Shown here: positions 1 to 7,360 of the stretch, one piece after another | Numbering within the stretch: the first letter of the stretch is position 1 | Layout: the number at the start of each line of letters is the position of its first letter | Assembly: GCA_963666825.2 (NCBI GenBank) | Contig: OY763044.2 | Coordinates: 62,001 to 126,000, forward strand | Length of the DNA stretch: 64,000 nucleotides | Direction: 5' to 3' | Source of the DNA: Saccharicrinis sp963666825 | GTDB taxonomy: Bacteria; Bacteroidota; Bacteroidia; Bacteroidales; Marinilabiliaceae | Position numbers and translations under genes: made by a program | Notes under the pieces: model-generated | Seen by the model: only the letters and a program-made list of their open reading frames with translations | Databases searched by the model: none | What the model was told of the DNA's origin: nothing

Positions 1-2
1 TG

Positions 3-653
3 AGTATTTTATTGGGAAGAACACCAGGTGCAATTTCTCGTAATGCGATCAGTCAGCAATCAGTACCAACAGAGTTGAAATACGGCGTTCCGGCTCAGTT
101 GTTGTCTAAACGTCCTGATGTTTTAAGTGCTGAGTTATCATTTAGAGCAGCATTTGAAGCAACTAATGCTGCACAGGCAAGTTTGTATCCTAGTATAAGT
201 TTAAGCGGTTCTTTAGGATATACAGGTACTGAACTGACAAACTTTTTTAAACCTGAAAATATTGCAGCAAGCATTGTGGCTGGATTAGCGCAACCTATTT
301 TTTACAAAAAGCAGTTACGAGGTAATTTAACCATTGCTAAATCACAACAGGAAGAAGCGCTGTTAACTTTTAAAAATACGGTTTTAGCAGCAGGTCAGGA
401 AGTGTCAGATATCTTATACAGCTTTAAATCATCTGTGAATAAAAATAGTTTACGTATTAAGCAAATTGAGGCATTGACCAAAGCTGTTGATTTTACACAA
501 GAACTATTAAAAGCTGGTGAGGCCAATTATGTTGAAGTATTAAGTGCACAACAAAGTTTACTATCAGCTCAGCTAAGCCAGGTTACTGATAAATTGGAGC
601 AACTAAACTATTCTGTTGATCTATATAAAGCATTAGGTGGAGGAAAGAATTAA
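3..653 (+). CDS. TolC/OprM-family outer-membrane efflux protein, C-terminal part (5' end outside window)
   Basis: Outer-membrane channel of a tripartite efflux pump, connecting an inner-membrane transporter and a periplasmic adaptor to the outside. The frame is open from the first complete codon (position 3), so the gene starts upstream; the TTG at 12 is internal. Visible family signatures are LLGRTPG near the left edge, the PAQLLSKRPDVLSAE segment that opens the second OEP repeat, a following AQASLYPSISLSG strand, and long heptad-like helices (KSQQEEALLTFKNTVLAAGQEVSDIL, read here in two parts) ending in an LYKALGGG tail. Family members usually have about 450-480 residues, so roughly the last 45 percent is here. 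The pump partners would be expected just upstream, outside the window. Two strong terminators follow directly, so this is the last gene of its operon. Substrate cannot be told. Confidence 0.9.
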   Translation, partial: SILLGRTPGAISRNAISQQSVPTELKYGVPAQLLSKRPDVLSAELSFRAAFEATNAAQASLYPSISLSGSLGYTGTELTNFFKPENIAASIVAGLAQPIFYKKQLRGNLTIAKSQQEEALLTFKNTVLAAGQEVSDILYSFKSSVNKNSLRIKQIEALTKAVDFTQELLKAGEANYVEVLSAQQSLLSAQLSQVTDKLEQLNYSVDLYKALGGGKN

Positions 654-658
654 TTATC

Positions 659-708
659 AACCTGTCAGAATTAATAGGAGTTCTACTCTTAATTCTGACA
701 GGTTTTTA
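659..708 (+). terminator. Rho-independent terminator after the efflux gene
   Basis: A perfect 16-bp stem (659-674 with 689-704; arm begins AACCTGTCAGAATTAA) with a 14-base loop is followed by five Ts. It starts six bases after the efflux stop codon. Confidence 0.9.
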
Positions 709-717
709 AAATATTGC

Positions 718-753
718 AAAGGGTTCTTACATATTTTGTAAGAACCCTTTTTT
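718..753 (+). terminator. Second, tandem rho-independent terminator
   Basis: A perfect 14-bp stem (718-731 with 737-750, core GGGTTCTTAC) with a 5-base loop runs into a T6 tract. The A-rich 5' arm means it could also work on the minus strand. Confidence 0.88.
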
Positions 754-762
754 GTGTTATAT

Positions 763-2143
763 ACCCAACGCGTCACTACGTTTTGTATTGGACTGAAGTG
801 AGTTGCCCTTTCGGGGCGTGTGTGTTTTTTTATACAAATACAATTTGATATGCCAACCAATAAATTATAAATTAATACAATATGTAGATAAATAAATTAA
901 TGTTGATATTAAAACTAACCTTAATGCAAGTCCCGGGCTGAAGGCCCAGTTTAATTCAGCCCATGGCAACGCCATGGGAATACTTTTTCGTTTCATTTTT
1001 GCGCCCTGTAAGGGCAACTCAATCTCAATCCTACTTTGCATACATGAGGATTATTTGTATATTGAAAATAATCCAGACAACTTTATAAATCCCTATAATT
1101 TCTTACTTAAATAATTAACACCCGCTTCACACCTGCAATGTACCATAGTCGTGACTGCTGCGGGTATATTTCACTTCTCCTTCATTATTGGTTCACTATT
1201 CCTTCACTATAGGCTCACTGATAAGTGAATTGAGTGTGTGATATATGTGATGTATATATAAATGATATTTGTTGGATACACGCAGCAGTTACAATGCTGA
1301 TATAAACTGGATCTGTTGTAATTATTAAACATTACATAATAAATAAGTTGCCCTTTCAGGGCGTGTAAATGGTATAACTTGGAGATTAGAATAAAAGCTG
1401 TAAATCAGTTCTCCCCAATTAGGGGGAGTTATAGGGGGCTTTTATGTACATACCGGGCTGTAGGCCCAGTTTAATTCAGCCTATGGCAACGCCATGGGAA
1501 TTCTTATACGTTTCATTTTTGCGCCCTGTAAGGGCAATTCAATCTTAATTCTACTTTGCTTACATCTGGATTATTTGTATATTGAAAATAATCCAGACTA
1601 CTTTCTAAATCCTCATAATTTCTCCTTAAACAATTAACACCTGCTTCGCACATGCTCCGTACCATAGTCGTGGCTGCTGCGGGTATTCCTCACTATTGGT
1701 TCACTATTCCTTCACTATCACTTCACTGATTAGTGAATAAACTGTGAATGATATGTGATTGTTATATAAATGAAATATGCCGTGTACCCGCAGATGTTAC
1801 AACGCAATTACGTCGCAGTTACGATGCGGATATAACTCAACTTTATTGTAATTATTAATCATTACAAAATCAATGAGTTGGCCTTACAGGGCGCAATTGG
1901 TGTTGCGTACTTGTACCCAACGCGTCACTGCGTTTGCATTGGGCTGAAAAGAGTTGTCCTTTCAGGACGTGCAAATGGTATAATTTGGAGAATAAAAAAA
2001 AGCTGTAAATCAGTTCTCCAGATTTTGAGCGAGTTAGAGGGGGCTTTTAATACATCACGGGCTGTAAGCCCAATTCAATTCAGCCCAAGGTAACACCTTG
2101 GGTAATATTAAAAAGACGTTTTACCAGCGTCCTGTAAGAACAA
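763..2143. repeat. Gene-free array of REP/REPIN-like palindromic repeats with a diverged tandem duplication
   Basis: This stretch holds no credible gene. Three recurring modules can be read. Module A (934-1017, 1454-1537, degenerate 2058-2143) begins CGGGCTG.AGGCCCA, carries a CCATGGCAACGCCATGG palindrome and ends GCGCCCTGTAAGGGCAA. Module B (763-820, short form 1346-1365, long form 1875-1971) contains CCCAACGCGTCACTACG and ends TTGCCCTTTCAGGGCG, the near-reverse complement of the end of A. Module C (1394-1445, 2000-2048) reads AAAGCTGTAAATCAGTTCTCC and ends in AGGGGGCTTTT. The order B-A-spacer-B-C-A-spacer-B-C-A shows that about 520-610 bp was tandemly duplicated and then diverged. Within each spacer are a GGATTATTTG/AATAATCC hairpin (1047-1079; 1569-1598) and distant CTGCTGCG/CGCAGCAG-type arms. 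Inverted A...B pairs resemble REPINs mobilised by RAYT transposases; no such transposase gene is in the window. Confidence 0.8.
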
Positions 2144-2160
2144 CTCAATTATGCTAAATC

Positions 2161-2202
2161 CCTGTCAGGATTATTTGCACCATATAAATAATCCTGTCTG
2201 GT
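2161..2202. repeat. Imperfect hairpin related to the terminator at 2941
   Basis: Arms 2161-2176 (CCTGTCAGGATTATTT) and 2187-2202 pair with two mismatches. The same GTCAGGATTATTTGCA sequence recurs in the hairpin at 2941-2990, so both belong to one repeat family. There is no T tract here. Confidence 0.6.
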
Positions 2203-2310
2203 TTATTACAAAATCCCAATCAGTTTATAATATTTCGTGATCCAACAATTTGTTTAATAATTCAAAATCTCTATTTTTGATAACGTTTAACATAAAAATA
2301 ACTTAATCAA

Positions 2311-2796
2311 ATGAAGAAATTATTTTACCCATTATTGGGTCTGGTTCTTCTTTTTAGTTCTTGTAATAAAGCTCAGGAAGAAACCACGGAATTAGACACC
2401 AAGGTAACCTCTGCTGCTACCTCAACGCACTTAAAACTAAGTGTAAACGAAGGCTCTCAAGAGTCACTGCTAATTAATAGTAATGGTTTAAAATCGTTAG
2501 CAATCGAATTTAGTAGTACCGTTAGTATTGGTGATACTATGTATTGGGAATTAGCAGAAAATAGCAACCTATTAAGCATTGAAGATATTGTAATTGTTAC
2601 ATCTGATTGTGGTGCCGAAAACCTTTTTAAAGATGGTGTTATTTTTAACGAAGATAAAACCCGTTGTTATGGAGTAATATCAGAAAAGGCCTATGGACGA
2701 ACTAAGTATGATATAGTTTATATTTATAAGGATGGTAGTAAGATTACTGATGATCCGGAAGTAAAGGTTGATCCACCAACTCCTCCTGGGGAATAA
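2311..2796 (+). CDS. Small lipoprotein of unknown function, paralogous to the protein at 3160
   Basis: A 161-residue protein with a lipoprotein signal peptide: MKK start, hydrophobic core, then LLFSSC with the lipidated cysteine at residue 18 and no Asp after it. I expect it on a cell-envelope membrane. The mature part is mostly predicted beta strands with two cysteines (in SDCGAEN and TRCYGV). The C-terminal third (GVISEKAYGRTKYDIVYIY, then DGSKITDDPEVKVDPP) closely matches the neighbouring protein at 3160-3534, so the two are paralogs. The Gly-x-x-Tyr-x-Ile...DDP ending weakly recalls AidA/PixA-type beta-sandwich proteins; that is a guess by eye. The ATG follows an A/T-rich leader. It sits between the repeat array and a terminator-like hairpin at 2941. 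Function unknown. Confidence 0.75.
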   Translation: MKKLFYPLLGLVLLFSSCNKAQEETTELDTKVTSAATSTHLKLSVNEGSQESLLINSNGLKSLAIEFSSTVSIGDTMYWELAENSNLLSIEDIVIVTSDCGAENLFKDGVIFNEDKTRCYGVISEKAYGRTKYDIVYIYKDGSKITDDPEVKVDPPTPPGE

Positions 2797-2940
2797 TAAA
2801 ATAGTATCGGTCGCCCTGTTAGCGCTGATCTGTGATCCGTGTTTTATAAAACATTCTGTACATTTAAGAATACTTTCAACTAACAAGCAATTCCCTCTTT
2901 CGATTACAAGGTAGAATTTGCAATTCGGTAAGTTAAAACA

Positions 2941-2990
2941 AAACCTGTCAGGATTATTTGCATCATGTAAATATTCCTGACAGGTTTTTT
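2941..2990 (+). terminator. Rho-independent terminator between the two paralogs
   Basis: A 13-bp stem (2941-2953 AAACCTGTCAGGA with 2975-2987) ends in a T tract. It lies in the 363-base gap 2797-3159, in which I see nothing else. It shares its arm sequence with the hairpin at 2161. Confidence 0.8.
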
Positions 2991-3159
2991 TCGTTGGTTT
3001 TAAAAAAACACGTCCGAATTAACAACAAATACATTTAAAAATTCTATTTTTAGAAAACTAAACTTACGGTTGTTTGTTGGATGATAGTAATAAATTGAAT
3101 AAATCTAATGATTTTATAATCTAGCAACCTAATAATCTTTTGAAAAACACATTTAACAT

Positions 3160-3534
3160 ATGGACGAAAACAACGTAATTATTGAACTCAAAGCCGTTAA
3201 AAAAGGCGACGATATCGTGCTTCATTTAAAAGACAATGAAGGTCATGAGCACGATAAAACCATTACCTCAAAGGTAAAAGCTGGAGGTACTATTACCTGG
3301 AAACTTATGAAAAATAGTGATATTCAAGAAATTGTTAATATATACAAGAAATCAGATAGTCAGGATATTTTTTCTACAGATCCTCATCCAGTGAATGGAT
3401 CTAAAGATTGGATTGGAATAGTTTCTGAAACCGCCAAGGGGAAAGAATATTATAATATTGATTTTATTTACATAGATGGGAGTATGATTACAGATGATCC
3501 AGTAGCTGATATTGATCCTCCTGTTGAATATTAA
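3160..3534 (+). CDS. Small protein of unknown function, cytosolic paralog of the lipoprotein at 2311
   Basis: A 124-residue protein starting MDENNVIIEL, with no signal peptide, so it is probably cytosolic unlike its paralog. The order of motifs is: charged N-terminal strand region, VKAGGTITWKL (a G-x-x-I-x-W turn as in plastocyanin-like or AidA/PixA-like beta-sandwiches), IVNIYKKSDSQDIFSTDP, a central Trp (KDWIGIVSE), and the shared ending KEYYNIDFIYIDGSMITDDP plus DPP. The last 40 residues align directly with 2311-2796. It lies about 110 bases before the TPR sensor kinase, in the same direction and without an intervening terminator, so cotranscription with the kinase is possible. I do not recognise a named family with confidence; a structure-based comparison with PixA/AidA proteins would be the obvious test. 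Confidence 0.7.
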   Translation: MDENNVIIELKAVKKGDDIVLHLKDNEGHEHDKTITSKVKAGGTITWKLMKNSDIQEIVNIYKKSDSQDIFSTDPHPVNGSKDWIGIVSETAKGKEYYNIDFIYIDGSMITDDPVADIDPPVEY

Positions 3535-3646
3535 ACAAAGGTGTTTATTAATTTCTAATGTATATGCATCTATAATAATAAATATTCGCATGCATATACA
3601 TTAGATTTTTAACTTTAGTAGTTTATTTTGAATTTTTGTTTTTTAA

Positions 3647-5512
3647 ATGTACAGCCCATTTGGTTATTTATTCATTATTCTTTTATTTAACTCTACATTT
3701 TTTTATGCTTCAAATATAGATGAGTTAATATTAACCTATGAGAGTAAAAAACATGATTCTAATGATAGTGTATTATTTTTTCTGAGTAAAAAAATATCTT
3801 ATTCCGCTCAAGATCCGAAATTAAAGCTTTTGTATGCCAAAATTGCTTATGATTGTGCTCAAAATATAAAAAATGATGAATGGAAAGCTGGTGCAAAATA
3901 TTTAGAGGCAACTTCATATCTTAAATGTAGTGACTTGGATTTGGCTATAAATTCACTTTTAGAGTCAAAAATGTTGTATTATGATTGTGGTAATAATATA
4001 GGTGTTGCATCTTGTTATACACGATTAGCAGATATATATTTAAGAAAAGAAGAGAGCTTTAAATCGGAGGGCTATTATAAAAAGGCGATTGAAATATTAA
4101 TAAGTTTAGCTGATAATAAGAGATTAATAGTGAGCTATATTAATCTGGGTGAACTTTATAGAAAAGTAAATAGATATAATGATGCTTTAAAGTGTTTTTA
4201 TAAGTCAGACTCAGTGTCATCAAAGTCTAATGATTTTACTTTTTATTCTTATATACAAGGTAATATAGGTCTTGTCTATGCGGACCAAAACAAGCTGGAT
4301 AGTGCAGAAATCTACTTAACTAAATCTATTGAAATACTAGATTCTCTTGGTGATAATTATGCAATGTCTTCTTATTTAGATGGATTAGCAGAGGTTTACT
4401 TTAAACGCAAACAATATAAAAAAGCCAAACAAACTGCACATAAAAGCCTACTGTTAGCCCAAGAGCATGGGTTAAAAGAACAAATACGCGATGCCAGTCT
4501 GAGGTTATCAACCATATACAACCAGTCGAAAGACTTTGAAAAGGCATTTTTTCATCACAAACAATATGTGGCTTACCGTGATAGTATCAATAACGAAGAA
4601 ACCATACGTAAAATAGCCAACCTGAACACCAAATACGAGGTGGCACAAAAACAAAAAGAAGTAGATGAGGAAAAGGCCTATAAAAACCGCTATTTAATTA
4701 TTGCCATAAGTGCCATATCTGTATTAATTCTGTTAACGGTATTGGTTTTTATTATTTTAAAAATTAGTCGTGAGCGTCGTAAAACCAATATCATATTAGA
4801 GCAGCAGCGCAAAGAACTAGAAAATGCTAATGCTACAAAAAATAAGTTTTTCTCCATATTATCACACGATTTACGCAGTCCGCTGGCAACCTTTCACAGT
4901 TATGCAGAGGTAATAGAAATATGCTCAGAGCATAATGATGTAGATAAACTCTTAGTACTTGGCAAAGAACTTAAGTCATCTTCGGCAGGCCTGTTAGATT
5001 TACTCGATAACCTGTTGCAATGGGGTGTTAATCAAATGGGCGATCAACAATCTGTACCTACTACCGTAAACCTAAAAGATGTGGCAACACTTGAGGTAGA
5101 CCACCTTAAGCATGTATCCAATAAAAAGAATATTAATGTTAGTGTCAACATTGCACCTTCAGTTACTTTATTTGTCGATAGAATACAATTGTCAATTACT
5201 ATCCGTAACCTGATTAATAATGCCATTAAATTTACTTCGGCAGGAGGAAGCGTTGCGGTATCTGCAGAAGATACAACACTCCATACCATCCTTAAAATAA
5301 GTGATACCGGAGTGGGTATGACTCAGGAACAAAAAGATAAACTATTCGACTTCAATAAAATTAACAGCACCTACGGCACTCAAAACGAAAAAGGTGTAGG
5401 TCTGGGTATGCAGTTGGTCTGCGGTTTTGTTAAAGAAAATAATGCCAAACTTCATGTGGAAACCGAATTAGGCAAAGGAACTACGTTTGCTTTAGTTTTT
5501 GAGAAGAGGTAA
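3647..5512 (+). CDS. TPR-containing transmembrane sensor histidine kinase
   Basis: A 621-residue hybrid of a periplasmic TPR sensor and a cytoplasmic kinase. In order: signal peptide (about 1-22), TPR repeats (about 40-330, for example the AEIYLTKSIEILDSLGD and KAKQTAHKSLLLAQEHG repeats), a transmembrane helix (about 348-371), a coiled linker, HisKA with the H-box FSILSHDLRSPL (phospho-acceptor His about 407), then HATPase_c with N-box NLINNAIKFT, G1 DTGVGM and G2 GVGLGMQLV. All kinase motifs are intact. No response regulator is adjacent, so it is an orphan in this window. Base composition changes inside the gene: one 60-base line near 4081 has 15 G/C (25 percent), another at 4441 has 26 (43 percent). 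The N-terminal half is thus much more AT-rich than the rest, suggesting a mosaic origin. The stop codon touches a repeat module. Confidence 0.88.
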   Translation: MYSPFGYLFIILLFNSTFFYASNIDELILTYESKKHDSNDSVLFFLSKKISYSAQDPKLKLLYAKIAYDCAQNIKNDEWKAGAKYLEATSYLKCSDLDLAINSLLESKMLYYDCGNNIGVASCYTRLADIYLRKEESFKSEGYYKKAIEILISLADNKRLIVSYINLGELYRKVNRYNDALKCFYKSDSVSSKSNDFTFYSYIQGNIGLVYADQNKLDSAEIYLTKSIEILDSLGDNYAMSSYLDGLAEVYFKRKQYKKAKQTAHKSLLLAQEHGLKEQIRDASLRLSTIYNQSKDFEKAFFHHKQYVAYRDSINNEETIRKIANLNTKYEVAQKQKEVDEEKAYKNRYLIIAISAISVLILLTVLVFIILKISRERRKTNIILEQQRKELENANATKNKFFSILSHDLRSPLATFHSYAEVIEICSEHNDVDKLLVLGKELKSSSAGLLDLLDNLLQWGVNQMGDQQSVPTTVNLKDVATLEVDHLKHVSNKKNINVSVNIAPSVTLFVDRIQLSITIRNLINNAIKFTSAGGSVAVSAEDTTLHTILKISDTGVGMTQEQKDKLFDFNKINSTYGTQNEKGVGLGMQLVCGFVKENNAKLHVETELGKGTTFALVFEKR

Positions 5513-5513
5513 T

Positions 5514-6049
5514 GCCCCCTCTAACTTCCCCGAATTGGGGAGGAATGATTTACAGCTTGTAAAAGTACGTTTCGCTATATCTCGTATAGTTTATTATTTA
5601 ATAAAATAAATTTGCGGGCTGTAGGCCCAAACTCAATTCAGCCCATGGCAACGCCATGGGAAAACATATCATTCTGTTAATTAGCGCCCTGTAAGGGCAA
5701 TTCAAAATATTTCGTTCTACAAAAGTTTACACCTAATCGATGAAAACCTATTTGTGAGAAAATATAATTAAACCCGGATTATGTATTAGAACTTCGTCAT
5801 GAATATTGAAAGTGCAATAAAACAAGGCTTTACTGAAATGAGGCATAGCATCGTTCTGGTGAGTTGAAGTGAAGTAACGAAGTGTCTTGTTTTGAAGTAA
5901 TTTCAATATGTAATAGAATTTCTAATGCATATTGCGGGTTAAATCTTTTACTTGCCCTTACAGGGCGTAATTGGCATTGCGTGTAAACTTATCCCAACGC
6001 GTCACTACGTTTTGCATTGGGCTGAAATGAATTACCCTTTCAGGGCGTG
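5514..6049. repeat. Second composite REP-like repeat: inverted C, A, inner element, B
   Basis: The same modules as at 763-2143 recur here. An inverted copy of module C (5514-5562, starting ATGCCCCCTCTAACTTCCCC) begins one base past the kinase stop codon. Module A follows (5615-5700, ending GCGCCCTGTAAGGGCAA), then a 178-bp inverted-repeat element (5767-5944), then module B (5952-6049, starting TTGCCCTTACAGGGCG). A and B thus form inverted outer arms around an inner palindrome. No credible gene lies in 5513-6383. Confidence 0.78.
5767..5944. repeat. 178-bp inverted-repeat element (MITE-like or long structured RNA)
   Basis: The left arm 5767-5812 (ATTAAACCCGGATTATGTAT...) and the right arm about 5901-5944 (ends GCATATTGCGGGTTAAAT) are imperfect reverse complements over about 42 bases. 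Inside them AAAACAAG (about 5819-5826) pairs with CTTGTTTT (5886-5893). The element has no coding potential. It is framed by modules A and B. Confidence 0.7.
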
Positions 6050-6055
6050 GATTTA

Positions 6056-6135
6056 TAAACCAGTCAGGTTTTTATACTTGTTGCAAGTAAACCAGTCAGG
6101 TTTTAATACGGGTTGAGATAAACCTGACTGGTTTA
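6056..6135. repeat. Two direct copies and one inverted copy of a 17-base sequence
   Basis: TAAACCAGTCAGGTTTT occurs at 6056-6072 and (last base A) at 6088-6105. Its reverse complement TAAACCTGACTGGTTTA is at 6119-6135. Either direct copy can pair with the inverted copy, giving two mutually exclusive stems. No T tract follows, so it is not a standard terminator. Confidence 0.75.
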
Positions 6136-6199
6136 GAGAAGCTATTTCCGTAATAAACTACCAATTAGCATAATTTAACATTAAATTACCCTTAATTTT

Positions 6200-6229
6200 T
6201 TGTAAAACTTATAATTATACTTAACTTTG
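6200..6229 (+). promoter_or_regulatory. Bacteroidota-type promoter for the candidate sRNA
   Basis: TTG at 6200-6202, a 19-base spacer, and TAACTTTG at 6222-6229 match the Bacteroidota sigma-A consensus (-33 TTG, -7 TAnnTTTG). Transcription would start near 6234-6237. Confidence 0.75.
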
Positions 6230-6234
6230 TTGTA

Positions 6235-6303
6235 CTCATAGTTTAGGGTTAGGTTTGGTTAAAGATTGAACGCTCCGCTGGAATCTCCGCGGGGCGTTTT
6301 TTT
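6235..6303 (+). ncRNA. Candidate small RNA, about 70 nt, standalone promoter and terminator
   Basis: A full promoter at 6200-6229 is followed within about 70 bases by a rho-independent terminator, with no ATG in between, so the unit looks like an independent noncoding transcript. The 5' part (about 6235-6262) is G/T-rich and mostly unpaired (TTTAGGGTTAGGTTTGGTT), a possible seed region; the 3' part is the terminator stem. The next gene, an AraC-type regulator, starts 80 bases later in the same direction, so a leader/attenuator of that gene is the alternative reading. I do not recognise an Rfam family. Boundaries are inferred from the promoter rule and the T tract. Confidence 0.6.
6269..6303 (+). 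terminator. Terminator of the candidate sRNA
   Basis: AACGCTCCGC (6269-6278) pairs with 6289-6298 over 10 bp with one G-T wobble, around a 10-base loop, followed by seven Ts (6297-6303). Confidence 0.85.
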
Positions 6304-6383
6304 ATGCCCTTATTGAATCAAAAAGAATAATTGTTATATTGGAACTTCAATATTCGTGAACCTTGTATAATCATAAATATTCA

Positions 6384-7271
6384 ATGAATCAATCAGTAAA
6401 ATCCTATGGTTTAAGTAATCAATCCGGAGATAAAGTAGAATTTATTCTGAAAGATATTGGTGAAGTATTCGACCATTTAAATGGGATTGATGATGATCCT
6501 CACCGTCATGAATATTATACCATGGTTTTGGTTAAACAGGGTAATGGAAAGCATTATATTGATTTTAATGAGTTTGAAATTAATGACTATTCATTGCATC
6601 TTGTTTATCCCGGTCAGGTTCACCAAATAAGTACTCCCGGAAAACCTGAGGGGTGGGTAATGAACTTTAGTTCTCAGTTTTTACTTCAAAACAGTATTCA
6701 TCAAAAAATTATCGATAGGGTTTATTTATATAACACCTATGGATATTCTCCACCATTACATTTGCCTCAGAAGGATTTTGAGGATCTTGAAAATATAATA
6801 GAGCAGGTAAAGTACTATTCAAACAAAGATCTGACTTTTCAATACGATGCATTGGGTGCCTTGCTTAAATTGTTCTTTATACGTATTACCTCATTATGCA
6901 GTCTTCAAAAATCTGTTGAGTTAGAACAAGCTACTGGTTCAAACAATCTTTTTGTTAATTTTAAGCAACTCATCGAAGAAAAGTATACTAATCTTCATAA
7001 AGTATCTGAATATGCCGATATTTTAGCTGTAAGCAGCGATTATTTAAATAAATATGTCAAGGCTCAGTCTGGTAAATCGGCCAAAGAGTTTATTCAGGAT
7101 AAAATTTTAGTTGAAGCTAAGCGTATTTTGTTATTTACAGATAATAGTAATAAAGAGCTTGCCTTTGAGCTTGGATTTGAAGAACCATCACACTTTAGTA
7201 ACTTCTTTAAAAAGAATGTAGGGTTGACTCCTGGACAATTTCGTTCTAATAATCGCAATAAAACATCTTAA
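6384..7271 (+). CDS. AraC-family transcriptional regulator with N-terminal cupin
   Basis: A DNA-binding regulator of about 295 residues. I chose the ATG at 6384 (MNQSVKS) over the in-frame TTG at 6363. The N-terminal cupin-like sensor domain contains DPHRHEYYTMVLVKQGNG and LHLVYPGQVHQI, typical of AraC_binding. The C-terminal third holds two helix-turn-helix motifs: KVSEYADILAVSSDYLNKYV and NSNKELAFELGFEEPSHFSNF, followed by KKNVGLTPGQFR, the signature end of the family. The ligand is unknown. The pirin gene begins 89 bases downstream in the same direction and has a palindrome over its promoter, so this regulator plausibly controls pirin and YceI; that link rests on position only. Confidence 0.88.
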   Translation: MNQSVKSYGLSNQSGDKVEFILKDIGEVFDHLNGIDDDPHRHEYYTMVLVKQGNGKHYIDFNEFEINDYSLHLVYPGQVHQISTPGKPEGWVMNFSSQFLLQNSIHQKIIDRVYLYNTYGYSPPLHLPQKDFEDLENIIEQVKYYSNKDLTFQYDALGALLKLFFIRITSLCSLQKSVELEQATGSNNLFVNFKQLIEEKYTNLHKVSEYADILAVSSDYLNKYVKAQSGKSAKEFIQDKILVEAKRILLFTDNSNKELAFELGFEEPSHFSNFFKKNVGLTPGQFRSNNRNKTS

Positions 7272-7330
7272 AGTCTGATTTTTGCAATACCTCAACTGAT
7301 TTTCGTAATCAGATACCTGAATTCTCATCG

Positions 7331-7355
7331 TATGTTTGTATCGTACAAAAACATA
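7331..7355 (+). promoter_or_regulatory. Palindromic operator overlapping the -7 element before pirin
   Basis: TATGTTTGTA (7331-7340), TCG, TACAAAAACATA (7344-7355) is a near-perfect inverted repeat. Its left half contains TATGTTTG, which fits the -7 element TAnnTTTG. It ends five bases before the pirin ATG, so any bound protein would block transcription. The -33 element is not clear. Confidence 0.5.
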
Positions 7356-7360
7356 AAGAG

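Noticed and set aside
657..860. Open frame with ...RATHFSPIQNVVTRW... on the minus strand
   Set aside because: It is the translated shadow of repeat module B and the two terminators. The same sequence pattern comes up wherever this repeat occurs, and it has no start signal.
1878..2093. 71-residue frame on the plus strand
   Set aside because: It reads through repeat modules B, C and A; no gene-like composition.
763..2143. CRISPR array
   Set aside because: Repeats are long, diverged, irregularly spaced and in both orientations, without unique equal-length spacers or cas genes.
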